Origin: Mangrovimonas futianensis
GTDB lineage: Bacteria; Bacteroidota; Bacteroidia; Flavobacteriales; Flavobacteriaceae
Reading direction: 5' to 3'
Length of the DNA: 64,000 bases
Assembly: GCF_021245805.1 (NCBI RefSeq)
Contig: NZ_JAJJNF010000003.1
Location: forward strand, 1-64,000
Shown: in pieces, positions 43,581 through 52,506 of the stretch
Numbering within the stretch: the first letter of the stretch is position 1
Layout of the letters: each line of letters starts with the position of its first letter
Notes under the pieces: model-generated
Seen by the model: only the letters and a program-made list of their open reading frames with translations
Told to the model about the DNA's origin: nothing
Database searches by the model: none
Program-made: the position numbers and the translations under genes

Positions 43581-46130
43581 ATGAAGACAGATACAGTTGG
43601 CGTGTCTAAGAAGACTTATACACCAGAAGAAGCATTTGAAGCATCCCTCAAATATTTTAAAGGAGATGATTTAGCTGCAAGGGTTTGGGTGAATAAGTAT
43701 GCTCTCAAAGATTCTGAAGGGCATATTTATGAATTAACCCCAGATGATATGCATCGCAGAATTGCAAAAGAACTTGCAAGAGTTGAGGCAAAATATCCCA
43801 ATCCATTGACGGAAGATGAGGTGTTTGATTTGATTAAGGAATTTAAGTATATCGTTCCTCAAGGAAGCCCTATGGCGGGTATTGGTAATCCATACCAAAT
43901 TGCATCATTATCCAACTGTTTTGTGATAGGCAATAATGGAGATTCTGATTCTTATGGTGGGATTATGAAAATTGACCAAGAACAGGTTCAATTGATGAAG
44001 CGTCGCGGTGGTGTAGGGCATGATTTGTCTCATATTAGACCAAAGGGGAGTCATGTGAAGAATTCTGCGTTGACTTCAACGGGGATTGTTCCTTTTATGG
44101 AGCGTTATTCCAATTCTACCAGAGAAGTGGCCCAAGATGGACGTCGAGGCGCATTGATGTTATCTATATCTATTAACCATCCAGATTCAGAAGATTTTAT
44201 TGATGCCAAATTAGAGCAAGGGAAAGTCACAGGAGCCAATGTGTCTGTGCGTATCGATGATGATTTTATGAAAGCGGTTAAAAATGGTAGCGAATACACG
44301 CAAAAATATCCAATTTTCAGTGAATCACCTCAATTTTCAAAAACGATTGACGCCAATGGTATTTGGAAAAAGATAGTGCATAATGCATGGAGATCTGCAG
44401 AACCTGGTATTTTGTTTTGGGATACCATTGCCAAAGAGTCTGTGCCCGATTGCTATGCTGATTTAGGTTATAAAACGGTTTCCACAAATCCTTGTGGTGA
44501 AATTCCATTGTGTCCTTATGATTCTTGCCGTTTATTGGCTATCAATTTGTTATCTTATGTAGAAAACCCGTTTACAGATAAAGCTAAATTCAATTTTGAA
44601 TTGTTCAAAAAGCATGTAGGATTTGCTCAAAGAATGATGGATGATATTATTGATCTGGAATTGGAGAAAATAGATGCTATTTTAGCTAAAATTGATGCCG
44701 ATCCTGAGAATGAGGAAATTAAATCTGTGGAGAAAAACCTTTGGTTGAACATTCGTCAAAAGGCCTATGAGGGAAGAAGAACTGGAATAGGGATTACGGC
44801 TGAAGGCGATATGTTGGCGGCTTTAGGTATCAGATACGGGTCTGAGGAAGGAAATGCTTTTTCTGTTGAAGTCCATAAAACTTTGGCTATAGCAGCATAT
44901 CGTGGGTCTGTTTATACAGCTAAAGAGCGTGGTGCTTTTTCAATTTTTGATGCCGAACGTGAAAAAGATAACCCATTCATCTTAAGATTGAAGGAAGCTG
45001 ATGAAAAGCTTTATTATGAAATGATGGAATATGGTCGTAGAAATATTGCGTTGTTAACGATTGCTCCTACGGGAACAACAAGTTTAATGACTCAAACATC
45101 TTCTGGAATCGAGCCTGTTTTTCTTCCTGTTTATAAACGTCGTCGTAAAGTGAACCCTAACGACAAAGGTGTTCGAGTTGATTTTGTTGATGAAGTAGGT
45201 GATTCTTGGGAAGAGTACGTGGTTTTCCATCACAGGTTCAAGGAGTGGATGAGAGTTAACGGTATTGATACCGATAAAAATTATACACAGTCAGAATTAG
45301 ATGCTTTAGTGAAGAAATCTCCTTATTATAAGGCTACCTCAAATGATGTGGATTGGTTAAGTAAGGTGAGCATGCAAGGAGCGGTGCAAAAATGGGTAGA
45401 TCACTCCATTAGTGTGACCATTAATTTACCAAATGATGTTTCAGAGGACTTGGTAGGAGATTTGTATCTAAAAGCATGGGAAGTTGGTTGTAAAGGTGTG
45501 ACTGTTTATCGTGATGGATCTCGTTCTGGAGTTTTGATTACTAATGAAGAGAAAAAGGAAGAAGATCAAGAAACATTGACTGCTTTCCCAACGAAACGTC
45601 CACAGGTTTTAGAAGCTGATGTGGTAAGATTCCAAAACAATAAGGAAAAGTGGATTGCATTTATTGGTTTGATTGATGGTAAGCCATATGAAATTTTCAC
45701 CGGGCTAGCTGATGATGAAGATGGCATCCTGATTCCTCGTTGGGCTACCGATGGATTAATCATCAAAAATAGAAATGAAGATGGAACTTCTCGTTACGAT
45801 TTCCAATACAAGAATAAGAGAGGTTACAAAACTACCATTGAAGGCCTAAGCCATAAATTTAATCCTGAGTTTTGGAACTATGCAAAACTGATTTCAAGTA
45901 CCTTGAGACACGGTATGCCAATTGACAAGATTGTAGACTTGATTAATAGTTTGCAATTGGATAACGAGTCAATTAATACGTGGAAAAATGGTGTTGTAAG
46001 AGCTTTGAAGCGTTTTGTGGAAGATGGTACACAAGCCAAAGGAAGATGTAGTAATTGTAATTCAGATAAATTGGTTTACCAAGAAGGATGTTTGACCTGT
46101 ACAGATTGTGGGTCCTCCAAATGTGGTTAA
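43581..46130 (+). CDS. nrdJ: Adenosylcobalamin-dependent (class II) ribonucleotide reductase
   Basis: 849 residues. Ten-stranded RNR barrel with SLSNCFVIG (substrate-site Cys), the STNPCGEIPLCPYDSCRL active-site motif and the IAPTGTTSLMTQTSSGIEP loop. The C-terminal part has a TSCPD-type domain (~670-790) and ends in a Cys-rich zinc/redox tail (CSNC, CTDCGSSKC) for re-reduction. It makes deoxyribonucleotides with coenzyme B12, independent of oxygen. The cell therefore needs cobalamin. Confidence 0.95.
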   Translation: MKTDTVGVSKKTYTPEEAFEASLKYFKGDDLAARVWVNKYALKDSEGHIYELTPDDMHRRIAKELARVEAKYPNPLTEDEVFDLIKEFKYIVPQGSPMAGIGNPYQIASLSNCFVIGNNGDSDSYGGIMKIDQEQVQLMKRRGGVGHDLSHIRPKGSHVKNSALTSTGIVPFMERYSNSTREVAQDGRRGALMLSISINHPDSEDFIDAKLEQGKVTGANVSVRIDDDFMKAVKNGSEYTQKYPIFSESPQFSKTIDANGIWKKIVHNAWRSAEPGILFWDTIAKESVPDCYADLGYKTVSTNPCGEIPLCPYDSCRLLAINLLSYVENPFTDKAKFNFELFKKHVGFAQRMMDDIIDLELEKIDAILAKIDADPENEEIKSVEKNLWLNIRQKAYEGRRTGIGITAEGDMLAALGIRYGSEEGNAFSVEVHKTLAIAAYRGSVYTAKERGAFSIFDAEREKDNPFILRLKEADEKLYYEMMEYGRRNIALLTIAPTGTTSLMTQTSSGIEPVFLPVYKRRRKVNPNDKGVRVDFVDEVGDSWEEYVVFHHRFKEWMRVNGIDTDKNYTQSELDALVKKSPYYKATSNDVDWLSKVSMQGAVQKWVDHSISVTINLPNDVSEDLVGDLYLKAWEVGCKGVTVYRDGSRSGVLITNEEKKEEDQETLTAFPTKRPQVLEADVVRFQNNKEKWIAFIGLIDGKPYEIFTGLADDEDGILIPRWATDGLIIKNRNEDGTSRYDFQYKNKRGYKTTIEGLSHKFNPEFWNYAKLISSTLRHGMPIDKIVDLINSLQLDNESINTWKNGVVRALKRFVEDGTQAKGRCSNCNSDKLVYQEGCLTCTDCGSSKCG

Positions 46131-46150
46131 GCCAAGGCTAATTCAAATGA

Positions 46151-46180
46151 AAAGCGCTTCGATAACGAAGCGCTTTTTTT
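46151..46180. terminator. Terminator between nrdJ and the ABC ATPase gene
   Basis: Stem AAAGCGCTTCG/CGAAGCGCTTT with ATAA loop followed by T; usable by both converging genes. Confidence 0.9.
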
Positions 46181-46829
46181 ATGATATATAATTTTGGTTT
46201 TGTAGATCCTTTTCAGAAGAAATCAATTTTGTTCCTCCTTGACTTAAAAAGTAACAGGTGTCTGAAATATCTAAGACCTCTCGGTATTGGTGGTCAGTGA
46301 GAATGATGATTTTTTTCTCCTTTTCTTCTTTTATTAATTCCTTTAATTTAATAACGGCTATGGGGGCTAGATAAGAAAAGGGTTCGTCCAGCAAAATAAT
46401 ATCCATCGGGCTTTTTAAAATCACATACGTTTCAAGAATTCTAATCTCGCCACTTGAAAGCTCATTGATTCTTGAGTTTCTGTATTTATTAAAGCTCTCA
46501 AAGTCAATCATAAATTGGTTTAGTGAAACTCCAAACAACTTGAAAATTGATTTAATTTTTAACCTACTTGGGCTAATTTGGTGTTGGGGTAGAAAGCCAA
46601 CTTTATTCTTGTATAAGTGTAAAGGCTTTAAAAAGGGTTTTTTGTTTATTCTTATTAGTTTGTATTTAGGTTGTAACGAACCAAAAATGATTTCAAGCAA
46701 GCAACTTTTACCAGAGCCGTTTTTACCAATCAAACTAGTAATTTTCCCTTGTTCTGCCTTAAAATAGACGCTGTTAAGAATGGTTTTTTTGTTAAATGAT
46801 AATTCAACATTATCAACTTCCAGAATCAT
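46179..46829 (-). CDS. ABC transporter ATP-binding protein (small)
   Basis: 216 residues. Walker A GKNGSGKS, Q-loop FLPQH, signature LSSGE, Walker B IILLDEPF and the H-loop TDHQY are all present, so it should hydrolyse ATP. The D-loop is unusual (SYLAP in place of SALD-type). Overlaps the 95-residue membrane protein gene by 4 bp and ends the minus-strand operon that starts with the acyloxyacyl hydrolase. Confidence 0.88.
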   Translation of the reverse strand: MILEVDNVELSFNKKTILNSVYFKAEQGKITSLIGKNGSGKSCLLEIIFGSLQPKYKLIRINKKPFLKPLHLYKNKVGFLPQHQISPSRLKIKSIFKLFGVSLNQFMIDFESFNKYRNSRINELSSGEIRILETYVILKSPMDIILLDEPFSYLAPIAVIKLKELIKEEKEKKIIILTDHQYREVLDISDTCYFLSQGGTKLISSEKDLQNQNYIS

Positions 46830-47113
46830 ATAAATACTTTTAAAGTCAAGATGAAAGTTAAGGAAACGAAAATGTCTATGAAAAATAAAGTGGAGAATAA
46901 TTTGAAAGTGCCTATGCCTAAGTTTTTGTAAAAAACGAGTTTTTTTCTGGCATGGGATTCCTTAATGATGAACCACAACAAAAGAACAAGAAAGAATTTA
47001 GTGAAAATGAGAGGGATGATATCCGGATTGTAGGCCAGTAATAAAGTATTAATGGCGAAAGACCATAAAACATAGGGTTTATAGAAAAGTAGTATGGCTC
47101 CCAATTGATTCAT
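46826..47113 (-). CDS. Small membrane protein coupled to the ABC ATPase
   Basis: 95 residues with about three hydrophobic segments (11-30, 33-48, 70-92). Unknown family. Start and stop overlaps show it is translated with the ATPase. It may be a very small membrane partner of the ATPase, which would be unusual, or an accessory protein. Confidence 0.65.
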   Translation of the reverse strand: MNQLGAILLFYKPYVLWSFAINTLLLAYNPDIIPLIFTKFFLVLLLWFIIKESHARKKLVFYKNLGIGTFKLFSTLFFIDIFVSLTFILTLKVFI

Positions 47114-47139
47114 GTATTAAAAACGACTAGATAAAAGTT

Positions 47140-48375
47140 TTATTTTCTAAAATGAAAACTGTAAACATATCCAGCTGAAAATTCAGTGAAATCTGCTTGA
47201 CCTAAATTAGCATTGATGTGGGCACCAATAAAAAAATTGTGTTTGGGTGTTTTATCAGTTCCAATGAAGTAATAATTGATTCCCATTTTACTGGAGATCG
47301 TTCGTTTTACTTCATAATACCAGTCGAGTTCACCCAGAACTTCAACGGTTATAGGTCCATTTTCTGTAGGTCTTTCATAAGTATAACCTTGGTTTAGTTT
47401 CCAATCAATCGAGTAAAAAGGTTTGTAAATATTTAATCCAATTTGAAATTCTAAGCCAAAATGATTCAGAAGTAATTCACCTTTTCCTAATAGACCAATA
47501 TTAGTAGCATATCCATAAGGATTGTCTTTAAATTGTGGATATTCCTCTAATATTAGTGTTTCTTCATTTTTAATATAGTCATAATAATGTTCATAGAATC
47601 TATAATAAGCTCCAAAACCAAACTTGAAGGTTCTATTGATCACCTTACCATAAGAAAGAGTCAGGTTGTAAACATTTTTGGTGGAATTGAATTTATTTGA
47701 TAAGGTGTTCCAACCCAGACCAAAGGCACTCGAAAAGTATCTATAGCTATTTCTCTTAAAATCATTAGTTATTGGTTCCTCGGTTTGGTTTATGTGTTGC
47801 CATCTAATATCTCCAGAGAAACTCACTAATAGGGAATTTAAGCCTTGGTTGGGCAGTTTGGTGTGCCCGTTAGAATGGTGGTAATATCCTAGGCCTAAGT
47901 TATAGTCTATATTTTCAGATTGATGTATGTGATAGTAGAGAAAGGAATTGAAAGACCAGGTAAAATTGGTGCTTATAGCTCTATTCATTGGGTTGTGGAT
48001 GCTGTCATATTGTTTGTTAAAATAGGATGCGCCTAAGCCCATCTTTAATCTTAGTTTTTTGGATTTGTTCAATGAAAAGTCAATGAAAGTCATAGCAGAT
48101 AAACCCGTGCCAATAGCTTCGCTATTTCCAAAGTCAATGAGACCTAAAGTAACTCCTGTTTTTGGTTGGTTGAGTCTGTAAACCCATTCTTGATCCCTGT
48201 GATTATTATAATTTCCCCAGCTTAAAAAAAAGCTTTTTTGGAGCTGGGTATTGGGAAAACCATCATTGGCCTCCAGAGTTTTTCCTAACTGAATTTCAGG
48301 AGTCAGGTAAGAGGTGTTTGGTGTTTGTGCAAGGATGAGGAAGGGGCAAAATAATAGTAGTCTAAGGAGTTTCAA
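47140..48375 (-). CDS. Acyloxyacyl hydrolase (PagL-like lipid A deacylase)
   Basis: 411 residues. Signal peptide (ending LAQ), then a beta barrel with the catalytic HHSNG motif (YYHHSNGHTKLPNQGLNS, His and Ser of PagL). PagL removes the 3-O acyl chain from lipid A in the outer membrane. It is more than twice the length of Pseudomonas PagL, with extra strands at both ends, as in other Bacteroidetes members. First gene of the operon with the small membrane protein and ATPase. Confidence 0.82.
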   Translation of the reverse strand: MKLLRLLLFCPFLILAQTPNTSYLTPEIQLGKTLEANDGFPNTQLQKSFFLSWGNYNNHRDQEWVYRLNQPKTGVTLGLIDFGNSEAIGTGLSAMTFIDFSLNKSKKLRLKMGLGASYFNKQYDSIHNPMNRAISTNFTWSFNSFLYYHIHQSENIDYNLGLGYYHHSNGHTKLPNQGLNSLLVSFSGDIRWQHINQTEEPITNDFKRNSYRYFSSAFGLGWNTLSNKFNSTKNVYNLTLSYGKVINRTFKFGFGAYYRFYEHYYDYIKNEETLILEEYPQFKDNPYGYATNIGLLGKGELLLNHFGLEFQIGLNIYKPFYSIDWKLNQGYTYERPTENGPITVEVLGELDWYYEVKRTISSKMGINYYFIGTDKTPKHNFFIGAHINANLGQADFTEFSAGYVYSFHFRK

Positions 48376-48438
48376 TAGGTGTTAAATAATTGGTTTTAGG
48401 CGAATATAAAAAATAATGACAACTCCTAAATACGAACA

Positions 48439-48468
48439 TTTGGCTTAAACTATTTTTTCGTAATTTCG
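48439..48468 (+). promoter_or_regulatory. Promoter of prfA
   Basis: TTTG at 48439-48442, 18-bp spacer, TAATTTCG at 48461-48468 (one mismatch). Confidence 0.6.
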
Positions 48469-48490
48469 CAGCCTAATTCGAGGTATCTGT

Positions 48491-49567
48491 ATGTTAGATA
48501 AATTAAACATAGTTAAACAGCGTTTTGATGAGGTGAGTGATTTAATCATTCAGCCTGATATTATTGCAGATCAAAAACGTTATGTTGAGTTAAATAAAGA
48601 GTATAAAGACCTGAAAGTACTAGTTGACAAGCGTGATGAGTACAAGCAGGTTTTAGATAGATTGGAAGAAGCTGAAGAAATTATTTCTGATGGTAGTGAT
48701 GCTGAAATGGTTGAAATGGCCAAAATGCAATATGATGAAGCCAAGGAACAGATTCCAGTTCTGGAAGATGAAATTAGGTTTCTTTTAATTCCAAAAGACC
48801 CTGAAGATTCTAAAAATGCGGTGGTTGAGTTACGTGCAGGAACCGGAGGTGATGAAGCAAGTATTTTTGCAGGTGATTTGTTCAGAATGTATACCAAATA
48901 TTGTGAAAGCAAAGGTTGGTCAGTAAGTACCGTGGATTTTAGTGAAGGAACCAATGGTGGATTCAAAGAAATTCAGTTTGAAGTAAACGGTGAGGATGTC
49001 TATGGCACTTTAAAATTTGAGGCAGGTGTGCACCGTGTACAACGTGTTCCTCAAACAGAAACTCAGGGAAGGGTTCATACCAGTGCAGCTACATGTATGG
49101 TTTTTCCTGAGGCAGAAGAGTTTGATGTGGAAATTGATCCAAAGGATGTGCGAATTGATTATTTCTGTTCGTCTGGTCCTGGTGGACAATCGGTAAATAC
49201 CACTTATTCAGCGGTAAGATTGACTCACATTCCAACTGGGTTGGTAGCACAATGTCAAGATCAAAAATCGCAGCACAAAAACAAAGAGAAGGCCTTCCGT
49301 GTATTACGTTCCAGATTGTATGATATGGAATTGGCTAAGAAGCAGGAGGAAGAAGCAGCCAAAAGAGGAAGTATGGTAAGTTCTGGTGATAGAAGTGCTA
49401 AAATTAGAACTTATAACTACCCTCAAGGACGAGTAACAGATCACAGAATTGGTTTGACTTTATACGACTTACAAAATATTATGAATGGCGACATTCAAAA
49501 AATTATAGATGAATTAATGCTTGCTGAAAACACTCAGAAATTGAAAGCAAGTGATGAAACTATTTAA
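48491..49567 (+). CDS. prfA: Peptide chain release factor 1
   Basis: 358 residues. Recognises UAA/UAG and triggers peptide release. Contains the GGQ motif in SSGPGGQSVNTT and the RAGTGGDEA motif. Domain order is as in other RF1 proteins. Its presence means TAG is read as a normal stop, which bears on the in-frame TAG at 7946. Confidence 0.96.
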   Translation: MLDKLNIVKQRFDEVSDLIIQPDIIADQKRYVELNKEYKDLKVLVDKRDEYKQVLDRLEEAEEIISDGSDAEMVEMAKMQYDEAKEQIPVLEDEIRFLLIPKDPEDSKNAVVELRAGTGGDEASIFAGDLFRMYTKYCESKGWSVSTVDFSEGTNGGFKEIQFEVNGEDVYGTLKFEAGVHRVQRVPQTETQGRVHTSAATCMVFPEAEEFDVEIDPKDVRIDYFCSSGPGGQSVNTTYSAVRLTHIPTGLVAQCQDQKSQHKNKEKAFRVLRSRLYDMELAKKQEEEAAKRGSMVSSGDRSAKIRTYNYPQGRVTDHRIGLTLYDLQNIMNGDIQKIIDELMLAENTQKLKASDETI

Positions 49568-49569
49568 TG

Positions 49570-49594
49570 AAAAGCCTCTAACGGGGCTTTTTTT
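49570..49594 (+). terminator. Weak terminator after prfA
   Basis: AAAAGCC/GGCTTTT with an 8-nt loop and a T-run, directly before pyrF; probably partial. Confidence 0.55.
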
Positions 49595-49604
49595 ATAACT
49601 GATT

Positions 49605-50423
49605 ATGACTACGCAACAACTCATTGAGCAAATCAAAAAAAAGAAATCCTTTCTATGTGTTGGATTGGATGTCGATTTAAACAAAATCCCAGAATTTTTA
49701 TTGAAGGAGGAAGATCCCATTTTCTCATTTAATAAGGCTATTATTGATGCAACCCATCATTTGGCTGTGGCTTATAAGCCTAATATTGCTTTTTTTGAAT
49801 CCTATGGAATCAAAGGGTGGCAATCTTTGAAAAAGACCATAGACTATATCAATGATAAGTATCCAGAGGTTTTTACGATAGCTGATGCTAAAAGAGGAGA
49901 TATTGGAAACACAAGTAAGATGTATGCTAAAGCCTTTTTTGAAGACTTAGGATTTGATAGTGTGACAATAGCACCTTATATGGGGAAAGATTCTGTTGAG
50001 CCTTTTTTATCCTTTGCAGATAAACACACCATTTTGTTAGCCTTGACTTCCAACGAAGGAGCATTCGACTTTCAGACTAAAAAAATTGATGGTACAGAGC
50101 TTTATAAACATGTTTTGGAAACGTCTAAATCTTATGAGAATGCTCAAAATTTGATGTATGTAGTGGGAGCAACCAAAGCAGAATATCTAAAGGAGATCAG
50201 GCAAATTGTTCCAGAAAGCTTTTTATTGGTGCCAGGAGTTGGTGCCCAAGGTGGAAGTTTGGAAGATGTTTGTAAATATGGAATGAACAAAGACTGCGGC
50301 TTGTTGGTCAATTCATCCAGAGGAATTATATATGCTTCCAATAAAGCGGATTTTGCAGAAGTTGCGGGTCAAAAAGCGCAAGAATTACAAAGGCAAATGA
50401 AGTCTTTTCTGGAAAATCTATAA
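49605..50423 (+). CDS. pyrF: Orotidine 5'-phosphate decarboxylase (type 2)
   Basis: 272 residues. Converts OMP to UMP. Catalytic motif ADAKRGDIGNT and the start CVGLDVDL are present; the length marks the longer type 2 form. Its last base is the A of the next ATG, so the two genes overlap. Confidence 0.95.
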   Translation: MTTQQLIEQIKKKKSFLCVGLDVDLNKIPEFLLKEEDPIFSFNKAIIDATHHLAVAYKPNIAFFESYGIKGWQSLKKTIDYINDKYPEVFTIADAKRGDIGNTSKMYAKAFFEDLGFDSVTIAPYMGKDSVEPFLSFADKHTILLALTSNEGAFDFQTKKIDGTELYKHVLETSKSYENAQNLMYVVGATKAEYLKEIRQIVPESFLLVPGVGAQGGSLEDVCKYGMNKDCGLLVNSSRGIIYASNKADFAEVAGQKAQELQRQMKSFLENL

Positions 50424-51214
50424 TGGAGTTTAGAGACCAACTAAATAGAAAACTATACTTTTCCAAATCTCCAACTAGAATCATATCCTTAGTGCCAAGT
50501 ATTACAGAGCTTATTTGTGACTTGGGACTAGAAAGTCAATTGGTTGGTGTTACAAAATTTTGTGTACACCCGGGGCACATAAGAAAGGAAGTGGCTGTTG
50601 TGGGAGGAACTAAACAAGTGGATTTTGAAAAAATAAAGTCCCTTCAGCCAGATATAATTTTGTGTAACAAAGAAGAGAATACACTTGAAATGATTCAGGA
50701 ACTGGTACAAATTGCTCCAGTACATTTAAGTGATATATTCAATTTGGAGGATGTGTTTGAATTAATAGAGATGTATCAAGATGTCTTTCAAGTTCAGACA
50801 ATGGCGCAAGATCTTATTTCAAAAATTACAAATGAGTATCAAAAATTTACTAATTGGGTGGATGTGAAGCCCTCAAAAAAGGTTGCTTATTTTATTTGGA
50901 AAGATCCTTGGATGGTTGCAGCTAACCAAACTTTTATAGATGCCATGTTGCAGCTAAATCATTTTGAAAATTATTTCAAATCATTGGATAGATATCCAGA
51001 GGTGGTGTTGAATGAAGTGTATGACGAGGTTAATTTGGTACTACTCTCTTCGGAGCCTTACCCCTTCAATATAGAGCATAAAAACTTATTAAGAAAAAAT
51101 TTCCCCAATGCCCAAATAGTCCTTGCTGATGGCGAATTTTTTTCCTGGTACGGATCTAGATTGCAATATGCGTTTAAATACTTTAAAACGCTGCATCTAG
51201 ATTTGAAGCATTAA
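50423..51214 (+). CDS. BtuF/FhuD-like helical-backbone metal receptor protein without signal peptide
   Basis: 263 residues. Two alpha/beta lobes joined by a long helix, with SLVPSITELICDLGLESQLVGVTKFC at the start as in cobalamin- and haem-binding proteins of the BtuF class. No signal peptide or lipobox is visible, so it appears cytosolic or uses an unrecognised export route. Translationally coupled to pyrF. B12-related enzymes (NrdJ, IcmF) in the window make a corrinoid ligand plausible but unproven. Confidence 0.78.
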   Translation: MEFRDQLNRKLYFSKSPTRIISLVPSITELICDLGLESQLVGVTKFCVHPGHIRKEVAVVGGTKQVDFEKIKSLQPDIILCNKEENTLEMIQELVQIAPVHLSDIFNLEDVFELIEMYQDVFQVQTMAQDLISKITNEYQKFTNWVDVKPSKKVAYFIWKDPWMVAANQTFIDAMLQLNHFENYFKSLDRYPEVVLNEVYDEVNLVLLSSEPYPFNIEHKNLLRKNFPNAQIVLADGEFFSWYGSRLQYAFKYFKTLHLDLKH

Positions 51215-51413
51215 GGTCATTCTTAAGGCTCAAAATTTTCTTCTTAATTTTTGACGCTTCATGAAAAAGTAAATCACTTAGGCTAGAATCGGTATGCATA
51301 GTACTATATGCTTGCTCCACCATATTGTCGTGATTTTTTTTCAATTCGTCTAAATTGTTATTGCTTAGAGGGCTTACTGTTCTTCGGCCAACTCTACAAA
51401 AATGTGATTTCAT
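51183..51413 (-). CDS. Lacal_2735-family small protein (copy 1)
   Basis: 76 residues. Contains ELKKNHDNMVEQAYSTMHTDSSLSD followed by A.KIKKKILSLK, matching the small helical Lacal_2735 family of flavobacteria (function unknown). It overlaps the 3' end of the BtuF-like gene by 32 bp in convergent orientation. Confidence 0.65.
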   Translation of the reverse strand: MKSHFCRVGRRTVSPLSNNNLDELKKNHDNMVEQAYSTMHTDSSLSDLLFHEASKIKKKILSLKNDLNASNLDAAF

Positions 51414-51486
51414 ATAAAGGATTAAATTTTATATGTAATTACGTTAATTAAAGTGTGTTAGACGTATTTAAAAGGTTAAAATTATA

Positions 51487-51699
51487 TTAATTATTCAAGG
51501 GGGGAGGTATGCTTGTAACTTCATCGATGTGAAGGTATTTTAATCGATTTATTTTATTTAAAAGCTTGATAGCATCATACTCCGAAATATCACTCAAAGC
51601 TGAATCCGTTTCTCGAAAATTATAAGCCTGCTCCATAAGTTGTTTGTAGCGTTTAAGTAGTCGAGATTGGGTTGTCCTAATTTTTGTGAGATTTTTCAT
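51487..51699 (-). CDS. Lacal_2735-family small protein (copy 2)
   Basis: 70 residues. Shares with copy 1 the pattern MEQAY....TDSALSD......A.KLLNKINRLK. Predicted to be two helices, soluble. The two genes lie in tandem on the minus strand 73 bp apart. Confidence 0.7.
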   Translation of the reverse strand: MKNLTKIRTTQSRLLKRYKQLMEQAYNFRETDSALSDISEYDAIKLLNKINRLKYLHIDEVTSIPPPLNN

Positions 51700-51773
51700 T
51701 GTAACAACGCGTTAGAATTTTAAATATATTTAAAAACTTGTAAAACAGCAAGTTAAATTTGGTAATTGTTGAT

Positions 51774-51864
51774 AAAAAAATCGGGTCAAAGGACTTGACC
51801 CGATTCCTTAAACTAACTAACTCTTACTAATTCAAATTTTATGGTGAAGTGACGCCTTGATAGC
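51774..51864 (-). ncRNA. Candidate small RNA 2 (minus strand)
   Basis: On the minus strand a -7-like box CATCTTTG (plus 51871-51878) is followed by ~90 nt containing TAAGAGTTAGTTAGTTTAAG and then an 11-bp terminator stem AATCGGGTCAA/TTGACCCGATT with a run of T (plus A 51774-51780). The motif and layout repeat those at 35916-36017. No coding potential seen. Confidence 0.35.
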
Positions 51865-51962
51865 GTAGTGCAAAGATGTTGTAAAAATTCAAGTCTAATG
51901 TTATGTTAATATTAGCTTTTTATTAATTGTAATTAAATAGTTTTAACTGTAAATGATAGATT

Positions 51963-52469
51963 ATGAGTAGATTAGTTATTCTTGTGTTTGTTTTTATCGG
52001 TTTGCAGCTTTCTGCTCAAACAGAACCAAATTGTGGTTGTTGCGCAGAAAACCATCTGGCCTTTGATTTTTGGGTAGGAAATTGGCAGGTTTATAAAACA
52101 GATGGCACAAAGGCAGGTTCAAATAGAATTGTTAAAGTTCAGGATGGATGTGCGCTTCAAGAAAACTGGAAAAGTGCTAAAGGTAATTTTACGGGTAGTA
52201 GTTACAGTTTTTATAATGCTTCAACTGACCAGTGGGAACAATTATGGATTGATAATCAAGGCGGGCAATTACATTTAAGAGGCGGTTTGAATGGAAATCA
52301 AATGATTTTAAAATCAGATGGGTTTATGGATCAAGAAGGTAGAAAGAGCTATCATCAAATTACTTGGACTAATAATCCCGATGGAACCGTAAGGCAGTTT
52401 TGGCAAACCTTTACAGAAGGAAAAGATCCTAAGATCGCGTTTGACGGTTTATATAAAAAAACCGAATAA
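51963..52469 (+). CDS. Secreted lipocalin-like/DUF1579-like protein
   Basis: 168 residues. Signal peptide (ending LSAQ), a Cys cluster CGCC just after it, then a beta-rich domain beginning FDFWVGNWQV, a typical opening of DUF1579-type and related lipocalin-fold proteins. Function unknown. Its stop lies inside the hairpin that terminates the converging DUF4197 gene. Confidence 0.75.
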   Translation: MSRLVILVFVFIGLQLSAQTEPNCGCCAENHLAFDFWVGNWQVYKTDGTKAGSNRIVKVQDGCALQENWKSAKGNFTGSSYSFYNASTDQWEQLWIDNQGGQLHLRGGLNGNQMILKSDGFMDQEGRKSYHQITWTNNPDGTVRQFWQTFTEGKDPKIAFDGLYKKTE

Positions 52470-52485
52470 CTTACGCTATTCGGTT
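52454..52485 (-). terminator. Terminator of the DUF4197 gene, overlapping the convergent gene end
   Basis: Stem AACCGAATA/TATTCGGTT with an 8-nt loop; seven A on the plus strand give a T-run in the minus direction. Confidence 0.75.
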
Positions 52486-52506
52486 CTGTGGTCTATGATT
52501 TCAGAT

